Of a stretch of 64,000 nucleotides of DNA, positions 15,666-25,234 are shown in pieces. Both the position numbers and the translations under genes were made by a program. The stretch covers positions 124,001 through 188,000 of the forward strand of contig NZ_WVHP01000022.1 in NCBI RefSeq assembly GCF_009834765.1. The letters are read 5' to 3'. The notes under the pieces are model-generated. The model saw nothing but the letters and a program-made list of their open reading frames with translations, ran no database searches and was not told the origin of the DNA. The first letter of the stretch is position 1. Every line of letters starts with the position of its first letter. Origin of the DNA: Saccharibacter sp. EH611. Its GTDB lineage: Bacteria > Pseudomonadota > Alphaproteobacteria > Acetobacterales > Acetobacteraceae.

Positions 15666-16448
15666 TCAGTCTGTGTGACGTAAAAAATCCAGCATAATGG
15701 CGTTAAAGCTTTCTGGATCTTCAGCATGAAGCCAGTGGTGTGTATTGGGAATGGTGCGGATATGCGCCCGTGGGAAGAGGTGATGGATAAGCCCATGATG
15801 CTCGGGCTGAATGTAAGGGGATTTTCCACCACGGATAAAGAGGGTGGGGCCGCTCCAGCGCGCATTGGGCAGGGTATTGGGCCAGTTTTCAATCGTGGGG
15901 AAGCTTTGGGCAATTTCATGCAGGCCGATGAGCCAACGGGCAGGAGAGCCGGGCTTAATATTCTGTCCAATCAGCTCCGTCACAGCGGGGTTTTCGGTAA
16001 TCGGGTCTAAAAAGGAGCGGATGGCTGCCCGATTTTCAAGGGCGGGCAGCGTGAGCGCATCCAGTTTTTGGACGAGCGCATTTTGCCCATGATGCATCGG
16101 AGCTGGTGCAATATCGGCTACGAGAAGTTGTTGCACGCGATGAGGGGCGTGGAGCGCGATGGTCATAGCGACTTTGCCACCCATTGAGTGCCCAACAAAA
16201 TCTGCTGATGAAATATTGAGATGATCCAATGTTTCGAGCACATCATGAGCCATATCTGGATAGGTCAATCGTCCGTGCTCGCTGTTGCCGTGTGAGCGGA
16301 GATCAAGTGCAACGGTATTGAAATAAGGGCTGAGAGCGCGTTGGAGCATCCCTAAATTACGGGCCCGCCCGAAAACACCATGGAGCAACACCACGGTTGG
16401 TGCGTGATCATTGCCAGTATCGTTGCGAATGATGGACGCGAGCTTCAT
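15666..16448 (-). CDS. Alpha/beta hydrolase, YbfF-like esterase
   Basis: A 260-residue alpha/beta hydrolase. LLHGVFGRARN supplies the oxyanion region, GHSMGG carries the nucleophile Ser88, and NTHHWLHAEDP near the C-terminus carries the catalytic histidine. The order and length match the YbfF acyl-CoA/ester hydrolase group. Cytoplasmic, with no signal peptide. The 77-base gap to the monooxygenase gene and the same strand allow co-transcription. Substrate unknown. Confidence 0.8.
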   Translation of the reverse strand: MKLASIIRNDTGNDHAPTVVLLHGVFGRARNLGMLQRALSPYFNTVALDLRSHGNSEHGRLTYPDMAHDVLETLDHLNISSADFVGHSMGGKVAMTIALHAPHRVQQLLVADIAPAPMHHGQNALVQKLDALTLPALENRAAIRSFLDPITENPAVTELIGQNIKPGSPARWLIGLHEIAQSFPTIENWPNTLPNARWSGPTLFIRGGKSPYIQPEHHGLIHHLFPRAHIRTIPNTHHWLHAEDPESFNAIMLDFLRHTD

Positions 16449-16716
16449 AGAAAACCTTATGGTAAGAAAATTGTGGGCCCAAAATGTTCGTGGAGCTTCT
16501 TATCTAGGAAGTAGGTGACTGCTTTCCCATAGTGCGAGGGCATCATATGTGAAGAAATTTGAAAAGATTTTTGTCAACAGGGCCTAGGACTGTGAAGAAT
16601 GTGGAATGTTAACAACATGACATCTCTTCTTACTTTAGGAGAAGAGGAAATCTGTTAAAATATTTTGAGATAAGATAGATTCTGCAATGATGAGAAGCTT
16701 TCAAAAGGATAGTATA

Positions 16717-17553
16717 ATGGATATTAAAATTTATGTATGTCATCATAAAGACGGTACGATTTATAGAAATAAATATTTTGAACCTATTCAGGTCGGTCGT
16801 GCTCTTTCTCATAAAGTCATTAATGGTATTATTGGTGATGATACGGGAGATAATATTTCTTCTAAAAATAGAGAGTGGTGTGAGCTTACAGGTTTATATT
16901 GGATATGGAAAAATACGAATCATGATTATGTAGGTATAAATCATTATAGAAGGTACATTATTTTCGAAAGAGATTATTTTAATAAAATAAGTTTCTTTGA
17001 TAAAAAAATAGATAAAATTTCTTGTTTTTCCAAAGGGATTGAAGAGATTTGTTATGATCATTCTATTGTTCTTCCTCCTTTGTTGGATGTAGAGGATTTT
17101 TCATCAGATAATGTATATAACCATTACTGTGAACACCATTACAAAAAAGATATTGATGTTGTTATTTCTATTGTAAAGAATAAACATAAAGATTATTATG
17201 ATTATGTTATTATGGCTATGAAAAGTAAAGAGTGTGTTTTTGGCAATTTGTTTGTTATGAGAAGAGATGTTTTAGATGAATATTGTTCATTCTTGTTTTC
17301 TGTTCTTTTTTCAGCAGAAAGTATTATTGACACAACCGAATATGATTCTTACCAAAAACGTGTGTATGGCTTTTTATCAGAGCGTTTACTTTATGCTTTT
17401 TTACTTAAGAAAAAATTCTATGATAAAAATGTAAATATTATACATGTTGGTCAAGTTGTTTATCTCGATGCAGGTTTTGTGGCGAGAGTGGTGCGTATGG
17501 TGAAACCTAAATGGCGAAAAAGAAAGAAATTAGGACTTTACCGGAATAAATAA
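16717..17553 (+). CDS. A+T-rich DUF4422 family protein (putative glycosyltransferase)
   Basis: A 278-residue stand-alone DUF4422 protein. It keeps the whole domain signature: DIKIYVCHHKD, EPIQVG, IGDDTGDNIS, CELTGLYWIWKN, YVGINHYRRY (NHYRRY at 75-80) and FGNLFVMRR. The DNA is very rich in A+T, with codons such as ATA, AAA and TTA dominating, unlike the genes on either side, which suggests recent acquisition. The ATG at 16717 follows AAAAGGATA; an earlier in-frame ATG at 16687 is less well placed. A 7-bp inverted repeat (CTCTTCT/AGAAGAG, 16624-16646) lies in the upstream gap. DUF4422 proteins occur in polysaccharide and glycoprotein gene sets; the reaction is not established. Confidence 0.8.
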   Translation: MDIKIYVCHHKDGTIYRNKYFEPIQVGRALSHKVINGIIGDDTGDNISSKNREWCELTGLYWIWKNTNHDYVGINHYRRYIIFERDYFNKISFFDKKIDKISCFSKGIEEICYDHSIVLPPLLDVEDFSSDNVYNHYCEHHYKKDIDVVISIVKNKHKDYYDYVIMAMKSKECVFGNLFVMRRDVLDEYCSFLFSVLFSAESIIDTTEYDSYQKRVYGFLSERLLYAFLLKKKFYDKNVNIIHVGQVVYLDAGFVARVVRMVKPKWRKRKKLGLYRNK

Positions 17554-17674
17554 CAACACACTTACAACGATCAAGAAAAGTATAATTGAATAAATATCAC
17601 AATGTGGTAGGTGTTTATGAATTGAGATCACTGCGGCAATGGTTTGTCTTGGTGATGAGATTTTAAGGTGATGT

Positions 17675-18733
17675 ATGTCTGACCGTGCTTCTGTATCCCG
17701 TCGCGCTCTGTTGTTGTCCTCACTAGGAGGAATGGCCTTCTTTAGTGGGGGGCGTGCGCTTCATGCTGCTGCGATGGGTGAGGATGGAATGCAGTGTCAG
17801 GCGGTCGGGAGCGGCAAGGTGCCCCCTATCCCCGGTGCGCCGCGTAAGCTGACGATCGCATGGAATGAGGATTCCATTTGCACGTCTGCTGTTCCGGTGG
17901 CGAAGGAAAAAGGCTTTTTCAAAAAATATAACCTTGATGTTGATTACGTAAATTTTGCGGGATCAACTGATCAGTTGCTTGAGACGTTATCGACTGGGAA
18001 GGCGGACGGTGCGCCGGGGATGGCGTTGCGTTGGCTCAAACCCTTGCAACAGGGCTTTGCGGTAAAGCTGGTTGCAGGGCTTCATGCGGGGTGCATTTAC
18101 CTCATGACATCGCAGAAGTCTGGTGTGAAAAACCTAGCAGACCTCAGGGGAAAGACCGTAGGTGTGGCTGATATTGGTGGGCCGGATCGAAATTTCTTTG
18201 CTATTCGCTTGAAAGAGGCGGGTGTTGACCCTGAAGAGGATGTGCAATGGCGTCAGTTCCCATCTGATTTGCTGCCTATCGCGTTGCAGCGAGGGGATGT
18301 GCAGGCCATCGCCAATGATGATCCGGTGGCTTATTTGCAGCGTCGCCAGTTCAATCTCTTCGATCTTGATAGCAATATGGCGGGTGAGTGGGCTAACCAT
18401 GCATGCTGTGTGATTGGGCTGCGTGAAAAGCTGGTGAAAGAAGAGCCCCATGTTGCCGCAGCGGTGGCGAGCGCGATTTTAGAAGCGGGGGCTTGGATCC
18501 CGTGCCACCCAGAGGAAGCGGCTGCTGTCTTCCAACCTTTTGCTCCGAAGGTCAGTCAAGCGGATCTCGCACAGATGCTGCGGATGCAAGGCCATCATCA
18601 TCAGGTCATTGATGGGCCGTTCCGTGATGAGGTGATCCGCTATGCTGAAGCCCTTAAGGGGATTGGGGTTTTCCGTCCGTCCTTTAATACAAGCCGTTAT
18701 GCAGATCGTGTGACGCAGGATTTGCTGGGATGA
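17675..18733 (+). CDS. ABC transporter substrate-binding protein, sulfonate/nitrate/taurine type
   Basis: A 352-residue periplasmic binding protein of the NMT1/SsuA superfamily. The N-terminus carries a twin-arginine-like signal (SRRALLLSSLGGMAF) with cleavage near ALHAAA. The mature protein shows the family pattern KLTIAWNED, VAKEKGFFKKYNLDVDYVNF, GKADGAPGMA, LRGKTVGVADIGGPDRNF and GDVQAIANDDP. The following two genes encode its permease and ATPase, overlapping by a few bases, and a sulfur-assimilating enzyme follows these. An alkanesulfonate or related sulfur compound is the best guess for substrate; nitrate or a thiamine precursor cannot be excluded. Confidence 0.82.
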   Translation: MSDRASVSRRALLLSSLGGMAFFSGGRALHAAAMGEDGMQCQAVGSGKVPPIPGAPRKLTIAWNEDSICTSAVPVAKEKGFFKKYNLDVDYVNFAGSTDQLLETLSTGKADGAPGMALRWLKPLQQGFAVKLVAGLHAGCIYLMTSQKSGVKNLADLRGKTVGVADIGGPDRNFFAIRLKEAGVDPEEDVQWRQFPSDLLPIALQRGDVQAIANDDPVAYLQRRQFNLFDLDSNMAGEWANHACCVIGLREKLVKEEPHVAAAVASAILEAGAWIPCHPEEAAAVFQPFAPKVSQADLAQMLRMQGHHHQVIDGPFRDEVIRYAEALKGIGVFRPSFNTSRYADRVTQDLLG

Positions 18734-19692
18734 GTCGCGTGACGTCAGCACAAAAAGCGGAACAACCGTCTTTTAAAGCGCTGCTATGGCGTTGGGGGGC
18801 AGGCCCTTGTTGGGCTTTGGCAGCCTTGCTGACATGGTGGCTTCCTGATGGCGATGACTTTCCCGATACGACGTTACTAGCTGGACTTTTTCTGGCCTGT
18901 GGCGTGGTGTTGCTCGTCCTCGCAGCGTTGAAGCGCCTTCGTTATTGGGCGCCGTGGAGTGCGGTTCTTGGGCTTGGCCTTGGTGCATGGGAGGTGGTTC
19001 AGGCCAAATTCCTCCTTCTGCCACGCCCCTTCTTTGGCACGCCGCAAGATTTGCTCGATGTCTTCCTGACAGACTGGAAGCGCCTTGGCGATAGCCTGCT
19101 GCACTCTCTGCTCTTGCTCCTGATTGGTTATGGCATAGGGGCCTGTGTGGGGATCGCTGTGGGAATGGCGCTTGGGCGGTCATTACGGTTTCGCTATTGG
19201 GTGCGGCCCATTATGCGGGTCATTGGGCCTTTGCCGCCTGTTGCGCTGTTGCCGCTGGCGTTTGTTATTATGCCGTCCACGCGTTTAGCAGGCGAGGCCC
19301 TGATGGCGCTATCGGCTGGTTTTCCGGTCGCCGTGTTGACATGGTCGGGTGTCGCGGCGGTGGATCCGGCCTATTATGATGTGGCCCGCACAATGGGCGC
19401 GAAAGATCGCTTTCTTGTGCTGCGTGTCGCCTTGCCAGCTGCGACGCCGCAAATTTTTGTTGGGCTCTTTATGGGGCTGGGCGCTTCTTTTTCCATGCTT
19501 GTTGTGGCGGAAATGCTGGGTGTGAAATCTGGCTTGGGCTTTTACATGCAATGGGCGCAAGGATGGGCCGCTTATCCGAACATGTATGCCGCGTTGCTGG
19601 TGATGGCACTCATGTGCACAAGTTTGATGACCTTGCTCTTTAAGCTGCGTGATTATGTATTGAGATGGCAGAAGGATGGGCTGAAATGGTAA
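18730..19692 (+). CDS. ABC transporter permease, SsuC/TauC type
   Basis: A 320-residue inner-membrane permease. The C-terminal two thirds hold the binding-protein-dependent transport domain with about six membrane helices and the coupling motif around YYDVARTMGAKDRFLVLRVALPAATP (split by the EAA-like loop). The first 90 residues add two or three further hydrophobic helices not found in SsuC, which is usually near 260 residues. It starts inside the stop of the binding-protein gene (ATGA) and overlaps the ATPase start. Confidence 0.85.
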   Translation: MSRVTSAQKAEQPSFKALLWRWGAGPCWALAALLTWWLPDGDDFPDTTLLAGLFLACGVVLLVLAALKRLRYWAPWSAVLGLGLGAWEVVQAKFLLLPRPFFGTPQDLLDVFLTDWKRLGDSLLHSLLLLLIGYGIGACVGIAVGMALGRSLRFRYWVRPIMRVIGPLPPVALLPLAFVIMPSTRLAGEALMALSAGFPVAVLTWSGVAAVDPAYYDVARTMGAKDRFLVLRVALPAATPQIFVGLFMGLGASFSMLVVAEMLGVKSGLGFYMQWAQGWAAYPNMYAALLVMALMCTSLMTLLFKLRDYVLRWQKDGLKW

Positions 19693-20471
19693 AGACAGCA
19701 GCGACACAGCCCGCTCTAAAACCGCTGAGCCTGCATATTGATCATCTCAATCATGGGTATGAGGCCCAAGGGGCGATGCGCCCCGTGTTGGATGATGTCA
19801 GCTTTGATGTGGCACCGGGGGAGTTTGTCGCTCTTCTCGGCCCTTCAGGCTGTGGGAAATCAACCTTGTTACGTCTGATCGCCGGGCTGGAGGTGCCCTT
19901 ATCAGGCACGATTGAAGCAGATGGCCGAGAGATTACCGGCCCCGGCCCTGATCGGATCGTGATGTTCCAAGACCCCACGCTTTATCCGTGGCGCACGGTG
20001 GAAGAGAATGTGACGTTAGGGTTGGATATTCATAAAAAGCGCGACCCGAAGATTGTGCGTGATGCGCTCCAGCTGGTGGGATTGGAGAAAGACGCGTCAT
20101 CATGGCCGCATCAGCTCTCTGGTGGCATGGCGCAGCGTGTAGCTTTGGCGCGGGCCTTAGTGAATAACCCGCGTATGCTGATCCTTGATGAGCCGCTGGG
20201 TAAGCTCGACAGTCTAACGCGTTTGACGATGCAAGGGGAGATCAGGCGTTTTTGGCAAAAGCGAGGTTTCAGCGCGCTCATGGTCACCCATGATGTGGAA
20301 GAGGCATTGTTGCTCGCGACCCGTGTTCTGGTGTTTAGCCCTCGTCCTGCACGCATTGTGAGTGACCGACCTATTGATCTCTCTGCCGAACAGCGTCATC
20401 GTGATGATCCGCATGTGATTGCGTTACGGCGCGATATTTTAGAACAGCTTGGCCATAGTAACGATTGGTAA
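19686..20471 (+). CDS. ABC transporter ATPase, SsuB/TauB type
   Basis: A 261-residue ATP-binding subunit powering the preceding permease. Walker A is GPSGCGKST, the signature is LSGGMAQR, Walker B is MLILDEPLGKLD, and the switch histidine is in MVTHDVEEA. The PDRIVMFQDPTLYPWRTV segment is typical of the nitrate/sulfonate/taurine subfamily. The ATG at 19686 is preferred because AAGGAT precedes it; an in-frame ATG at 19665 would overlap the permease gene by 28 bases. MetY-type gene follows 33 bases after the stop. Confidence 0.87.
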   Translation: MVKTAATQPALKPLSLHIDHLNHGYEAQGAMRPVLDDVSFDVAPGEFVALLGPSGCGKSTLLRLIAGLEVPLSGTIEADGREITGPGPDRIVMFQDPTLYPWRTVEENVTLGLDIHKKRDPKIVRDALQLVGLEKDASSWPHQLSGGMAQRVALARALVNNPRMLILDEPLGKLDSLTRLTMQGEIRRFWQKRGFSALMVTHDVEEALLLATRVLVFSPRPARIVSDRPIDLSAEQRHRDDPHVIALRRDILEQLGHSNDW

Positions 20472-20504
20472 GGCACGCTTTCGCCCCTTAGAGGAGTATG
20501 GATT

Positions 20505-21803
20505 ATGACAGAACCGTCGCTTCATCCGGAAACCCTGGCCCTTCATGGTGGGTGGCGTGCGGATCCGACAACGGGTTCTGTCGTGCCTCCCATCCATCAA
20601 ACCACGTCGTATCAATTCGCCAATGCAGAGCAAGCAGCTAATCGCTTTGCGCTGAAAGAACTGGGCACAATCTATACGCGGCTGGGCAATCCCACCACCG
20701 ATGTGCTGGAGCAGCGTCTTGCAGCGCTTGAGGGCGGTGTTGCGGCCGTGGCTGTTGCCTCTGGGCAGGCTGCCTCGGCCACGGCGGTGCAGAATATTGC
20801 GCGAGCTGGCGATAATATCGTCAGTGGGACAGATCTGTATGGCGGGACATGGAATCTCTTTGCCAATACGCTCAAAAATCTGGGTATTGAAGTGCGGTTT
20901 GTCGATCCTTCTGACCCTGACGCGTTTTTAAAAGCTAGCGATGAGCGGACGCGGGGCTGGTATATTGAAACATTGCCGAACCCTAAGCTGATTGTGTGCC
21001 CCATTGAGGAGATTGCAACGCTTGGGCGGGGTCATGGGATTCCTCTGATTGTTGATAATACAGCGGCACCTCTCTTAGCGCGCCCGCTTGATTATGGCGC
21101 AGCGATTGTTGTGTATTCCACCACGAAATATATTGGCGGACATGGCACCTCTATTGGTGGCATGATCATTGATGGTGGGAATTTCGACTGGGAAAAAGCT
21201 GGAGAGCGCCAGCCGTTGCTGAATACGCCTGACCCCAGCTATCATGGCGCTATCTGGACGGAAGCCGCGAAACCGCTGGGCCCGATTGCGTATGCATTGC
21301 GGGCGCGGGCGGTGATCTTGCGCGATATGGGGCCAGCATTGTCGCCCTTTAATGCGTTTCAAATTCTGCAAGGGGTGGAAACGCTTCCCTTGCGTATGGC
21401 GCGCCATAGCGAGAATGCCCAAGTCATCGCCGCGTTCTTGCAGAGCCAAAAAGATGTAGAGCGGGTGATTTACCCCACTTTCCAAGAAGGGGATGCGCTT
21501 AAACGTGCTCAGAAATATCTCCCGCGTGGTTTTAGCGGTCTTGTCGGGATTGAGCTTCGTGGTGGGTATGAAGCAGGGCAGCGCTTTATTGATGCGCTGC
21601 GGCTCTTTTACCATGTCGCTAATATTGGCGATGCACGAAGCTTGGCCATTCACCCGGCCTCAACAACGCATTCGCAATTGTCGGAAGAAGAACAGCGTGC
21701 GACAGGTGTTTCTCCCGGTTATGTAAGGCTCTCTATTGGGTTAGAACATCCCGATGATCTGAAAGCTGATCTCACACAGGCTCTACAGGCGGCTGCTCGC
21801 TAG
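20505..21803 (+). CDS. metY: O-acetylhomoserine sulfhydrylase (MetY-type)
   Basis: A PLP-dependent enzyme of the Cys/Met metabolism family, 432 residues. The length, the ETLALHGGW start and TTSYQFANAEQAANRF match O-acetylhomoserine (thiol)-lyases more than the shorter cystathionine gamma-synthases. The PLP lysine is in YSTTKYIGGHGTSIGG; VDNTAAPLLARPLDYGA and the late HPASTTHSQL are also conserved. It would join sulfide to O-acetylhomoserine to give homocysteine. The GAGGAG before the ATG is good. Its place right after a sulfonate-type importer suggests that the imported compound feeds methionine synthesis. Confidence 0.87.
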   Translation: MTEPSLHPETLALHGGWRADPTTGSVVPPIHQTTSYQFANAEQAANRFALKELGTIYTRLGNPTTDVLEQRLAALEGGVAAVAVASGQAASATAVQNIARAGDNIVSGTDLYGGTWNLFANTLKNLGIEVRFVDPSDPDAFLKASDERTRGWYIETLPNPKLIVCPIEEIATLGRGHGIPLIVDNTAAPLLARPLDYGAAIVVYSTTKYIGGHGTSIGGMIIDGGNFDWEKAGERQPLLNTPDPSYHGAIWTEAAKPLGPIAYALRARAVILRDMGPALSPFNAFQILQGVETLPLRMARHSENAQVIAAFLQSQKDVERVIYPTFQEGDALKRAQKYLPRGFSGLVGIELRGGYEAGQRFIDALRLFYHVANIGDARSLAIHPASTTHSQLSEEEQRATGVSPGYVRLSIGLEHPDDLKADLTQALQAAAR

Positions 21804-22532
21804 GGGTGATTGGATTGTGCCTTGTTGTTTGATGGGTGTTGAGGCCCATTAAGGCGACTTAGGAGATTAGGATTGGGATGCGCGTTGGTGCGTAGTGTTG
21901 CGCCGTCAGCATGTGACGCATAACGTCCTCGCGTACCCGGCCATTGGCGATAGAGAAACAGTAATACTCACATGGTTGTCATCCACTCTTATTGTATCCG
22001 GGCCTTTGGGATCGGTTAGAGGCGTTGTGACAGCCGATAGCTCGTGTTTGTGATGAACGAGAGGCTTGGGCACTTCTATGTAGGGTGAGGGAATGGCATT
22101 CAGTGGGCCTTCCTTTGCTTGGGTGCGGTAGAAGCCATCGAATAAAGGCCCTGCATTATAGCCTGTCGTCCTAATGGTGCAGGCACATATGTGCCAACGC
22201 ACCCGACATATTTATGGCACTAGTGCAATGAACATGTTGTGCGGAGATAACAGCGACAGGTGCTGACCCGTGCACGGCGGAAGAGGGTGTTGTTCTACTC
22301 AAGCGGAGGAAGTGCACAGAAGGGCAATGACGCATCATGGCTCGTATATGTTGGGTATTTTGGGTTAGAGACGTTGTATAGTTGGTAAGGCGGCGGGGAA
22401 TGCCCTCCTGAACTCTGAGGGCGGTGGTAATGCGACGACAAAACGCTGTTTTTGCTCTGTCTTAGAATAGCCCCTCTTTCTATGATAGAACTGGCGCCCA
22501 GCCCATGTGGGCCAATAAACCGGAGGGGAGAG
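21804..22532. other. 729-base stretch without a supported gene
   Basis: No open frame here has a convincing start, ribosome binding site or recognisable product. A weak ATGGG/CCCAT hairpin (about 21830-21853) may end the metY transcript. A 98-codon minus-strand frame at 21906-22202 shows no family resemblance and could be a decayed gene or chance. The last 60 bases carry the ribosome binding site of the ClC gene. Confidence 0.5.
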
Positions 22533-24317
22533 ATGGGGCGCTTGTCTGAAGGCTGGGGACGTCGTGTCGCGTTGCATGTGCCGCCTGCTTTGCGTGTTTT
22601 GGTGCGCAAAAGTGAGGTCTGGCTGACGATCCTTGCCGGATGTGTCGGGGCGCTGGGCGGCCTTTGCGTCCTGATCGTGACAAACATCACTCTTCTTGCT
22701 CATAGTGTTCTTTATGGTCTGCATAATGGCGGTCGGCTTTCGGGATTGCCTTCTCTTCCATTATGGCGATGTGTGTTGGCTCTCGGTGGTGGGGGCCTTG
22801 TGGTAGGGTTGTTTGGTCTTTTGGTGAGCCGTTTGCTTAACCGGCGGCCTGTGGATCCGGTGGAGGCGAATGCCCTGCATGGTGGGCGTATGTCTGTGCG
22901 TGAAAGCTTACTGTTGGTCATGCAAACTATTCTGTCCAATGGGGCAGGGGCGTCGATCGGTCTTGAAGCAGGTTATACGCAGATTTCTGCTGCTTTAGGG
23001 TCGCGTATTGGGCAGGCTTTTCGTGTGCGGCGTGAAGATTTGCGTATGTTGGTTGGTGCGGGTGCGGCAGGAGCCATTGGGGCGGCGTTTGATGCCCCAA
23101 TCGCTGGCGCTTTTTACGCCTTTGAGTTGATTATTGGCACATATTCTATTGCAGCTTTGTGCCCTGTTGCGGTGGCGTCTGTGGTGGGTGTGGGGGTCAT
23201 TCACTTAGTCCACGGTCATCATGCGACGAATGCCCTGCATGAGAATTGGCATATGGGGTGGCATGATTGCACGGGTGTGGCAGTGCTGAGTATTTCGTGC
23301 GCCCTCAGTGCTATTGCGATGATGTATTGTGTGACGCAGACAGAAGCCTTTTTTCGTCGCTTTCCATTGCCAGCATGGGGGCGCCCTGTTTTGGGGGGCG
23401 CTCTTGTCGCGTTGATTGCCGCTCCTTATCCATCCGTGCTGTCGGCTGGCCATGCGGGGATGGGGCGTGTGTTGGCCGGGGAGGTCGTGCCTCAGGTTGC
23501 GCTCTTGCTGTTCGTGATGAAAGCATTGGCTTCATGCTTGTCGATTGGGGCGGGTTTCCGTGGAGGATTGTTTTTTGCGTCGCTTTATCTTGGAGCCCTT
23601 GCTGGAGAAGGCTATGGGGCTCTTTTAGCCCCTTATGGGTTGGCCCCGGATAGTTTGGCCATTTGCGCTGTTTTGGGGATGAGCGCGATGGCGGTGGCTA
23701 TCATTGGCGGCCCCATGACGATTATCTGCATGATGCTCGAAATTACCGATAATGCGTCCATTGGGGGTGGTGTTGTGCTGGCTTCTGTTCTGTCTTTGCT
23801 GACGGTTCGGCGGCTCTTTGGGTATAATTTTGCAACATGGCGCTTCCATTTGCGTGGGGAGACGATTCGTTCAGCCGTGGATGTGGGCTGGATGCGCTCG
23901 CTGACAGTTCAACGTCTGATGCGTGACCGGGTGCGGAGTCTCCCTGTCTCTGCAACTGTTGCGCAGGCACAAGCACTTTACCCGCTTGAGACGGGGCAGC
24001 GTATTATCGTGATGGATTCGGAGGGGCGGTATGAGGGTATGGTTTCGATTGCCGAGCTGCATTTAGCCCCACCGTCAGACAAGCCGATTGGGCAGCTTGC
24101 TCATTTTAAGGACGCCGTGCTGCTCCCGACGATGAGCGCACGCGATGCCGTTGAAGCTTTTGCTGACGCGGAGGCGGATGTACTGGTGGTGGTGGAAGAC
24201 CACCAGTCACGCCAAGTGGTTGGGCAGCTTAGTGAGCAATACACTCTCCGTCGTTATACGGCCGAGCTTGAGCGCTGTCGTCGGGAGCTCGCGGGTGAGG
24301 ATCATTTTTCTGTTTAA
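22533..24317 (+). CDS. ClC-family anion channel/antiporter with C-terminal CBS pair
   Basis: A 594-residue membrane protein of the chloride channel/antiporter family with about ten to twelve helices and a C-terminal cytoplasmic CBS-domain region (about 455-590: VQRLMRDRVRSLP, VSIAEL, ADVLVVVEDHQSRQVVGQL). The gating-glutamate region reads GASIGLEAGYTQ where ClcA has GREGPTVQ, so the Glu is kept but the Pro is lost, and the GSGIP motif is replaced by text like NALHGGRM. It is thus a divergent subfamily whose ion is uncertain (chloride, fluoride or other). The ATG at 22533 follows GGAGGGGAG; an upstream in-frame ATG at 22452 has no such site. Confidence 0.83.
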   Translation: MGRLSEGWGRRVALHVPPALRVLVRKSEVWLTILAGCVGALGGLCVLIVTNITLLAHSVLYGLHNGGRLSGLPSLPLWRCVLALGGGGLVVGLFGLLVSRLLNRRPVDPVEANALHGGRMSVRESLLLVMQTILSNGAGASIGLEAGYTQISAALGSRIGQAFRVRREDLRMLVGAGAAGAIGAAFDAPIAGAFYAFELIIGTYSIAALCPVAVASVVGVGVIHLVHGHHATNALHENWHMGWHDCTGVAVLSISCALSAIAMMYCVTQTEAFFRRFPLPAWGRPVLGGALVALIAAPYPSVLSAGHAGMGRVLAGEVVPQVALLLFVMKALASCLSIGAGFRGGLFFASLYLGALAGEGYGALLAPYGLAPDSLAICAVLGMSAMAVAIIGGPMTIICMMLEITDNASIGGGVVLASVLSLLTVRRLFGYNFATWRFHLRGETIRSAVDVGWMRSLTVQRLMRDRVRSLPVSATVAQAQALYPLETGQRIIVMDSEGRYEGMVSIAELHLAPPSDKPIGQLAHFKDAVLLPTMSARDAVEAFADAEADVLVVVEDHQSRQVVGQLSEQYTLRRYTAELERCRRELAGEDHFSV

Positions 24318-24404
24318 TAAGAAATTAGAATGTCAGGCTTGGCAAAGGCCGTCCGTGAAGAGCAGGGTAGGGGGACGTGATTTTGAAACAAAGGAGCCTC
24401 GTCG

Positions 24405-24872
24405 ATGAGTGCAACGGTTGAACAACGTCTTGCTGAACTTGGCATCACTCTTCCCAAGGCAGCAGCGCCGGTAGCGAATTATCGCCCAACGATGCAGACA
24501 GGGCAGATTTTGGTTGTTTCTGGGCAGTTGCCGCTTGTGGCTGGAAAGCTTCTCTATACCGGGAAATTGGGGAAAGAGCTTTCTAATGAACAGGGGATTG
24601 AGGCTGCGCGCGCCTGTTTAGTGAATGTTGTTGCGCAGATTAAAGGGGCGCTGGACGGTGACCTTTCCCGCGTGCGTCGTGTTGTGCGGTTAGGCGGGTT
24701 TATGGCGTGCACACCAGATTTTACCGATCATGCTGCGGTGATGAACGGGGCCTCTGACTTGTCTGTTGCTATTTTTGGGGAGGCGGGTGCGCACGCACGG
24801 TCTACCGTTGGGGTGCCAAGTTTGCCGCTTAATGCTCCTGTAGAAGTTGAAGCAATGGTTGAGGTCGCGTAA
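24405..24872 (+). CDS. RidA family (YjgF/UK114) protein
   Basis: A 155-residue member of the larger RidA subgroup. It opens with [13 protein letters not shown] and continues with [20 protein letters not shown] in pieces, [20 protein letters not shown] and [14 protein letters not shown], the pattern of the RidA/RutC-like deaminase clade. The late catalytic arginine block reads [21 protein letters not shown]. Canonical RidA hydrolyses reactive enamine/imine intermediates from PLP enzymes. AAAGGAG precedes the ATG. Its neighbours give no specific substrate. Confidence 0.85.
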   Translation: MSATVEQRLAELGITLPKAAAPVANYRPTMQTGQILVVSGQLPLVAGKLLYTGKLGKELSNEQGIEAARACLVNVVAQIKGALDGDLSRVRRVVRLGGFMACTPDFTDHAAVMNGASDLSVAIFGEAGAHARSTVGVPSLPLNAPVEVEAMVEVA

Positions 24873-24956
24873 CAGCGTTTTGCAGGTAGGAATTATGACC
24901 ATATAATGTCTGCCAGCATGAAGACATATTTAACCATTAGAGGATGACATAAAATT

Positions 24957-25208
24957 ATGAGCGATACGGTTCCTGATCGTCTCTCGATTTATCCCGATAG
25001 CCCTCATTTTAACGAAGAGGTGCTTCGTCGCGGGATTGGTGTGCGCTTTAAAGGAGAAGAGCGCACCAATGTTGAGGAATACTGCCTCAGTGAAGGGTGG
25101 ATTCGTGTGGCCGTGGGGCGTACGTTGGATCGTAAAGGACGCCCCATGACCCTGAAACTGTCAGGGCCGGTCGAAGTCTGGTTTAAGGAAGAAGAAGCTG
25201 CTTCCTAA
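24957..25208 (+). CDS. DUF3297 family protein
   Basis: A small 83-residue protein with the DUF3297 pattern PDRLSIYPDSPHF, VLRRGIGVRFKGEERTNVEE, YCLSEGWIRVAVG and KGRPMTLKLSGPVE. The family is widespread and its function is not known to me. It has no signal peptide or membrane segment. It lies 26 bases before the SQR gene and could share its transcript. Confidence 0.85.
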   Translation: MSDTVPDRLSIYPDSPHFNEEVLRRGIGVRFKGEERTNVEEYCLSEGWIRVAVGRTLDRKGRPMTLKLSGPVEVWFKEEEAAS

Positions 25209-25234
25209 ATAAAGACATATGAGGAGAAGCCGGT

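Noticed and set aside
21906-22202. Minus-strand frame of 98 codons in the gap before the ClC gene
   Set aside because: No family resemblance, no clear ribosome binding site and no neighbour context; noted only as possible decay.
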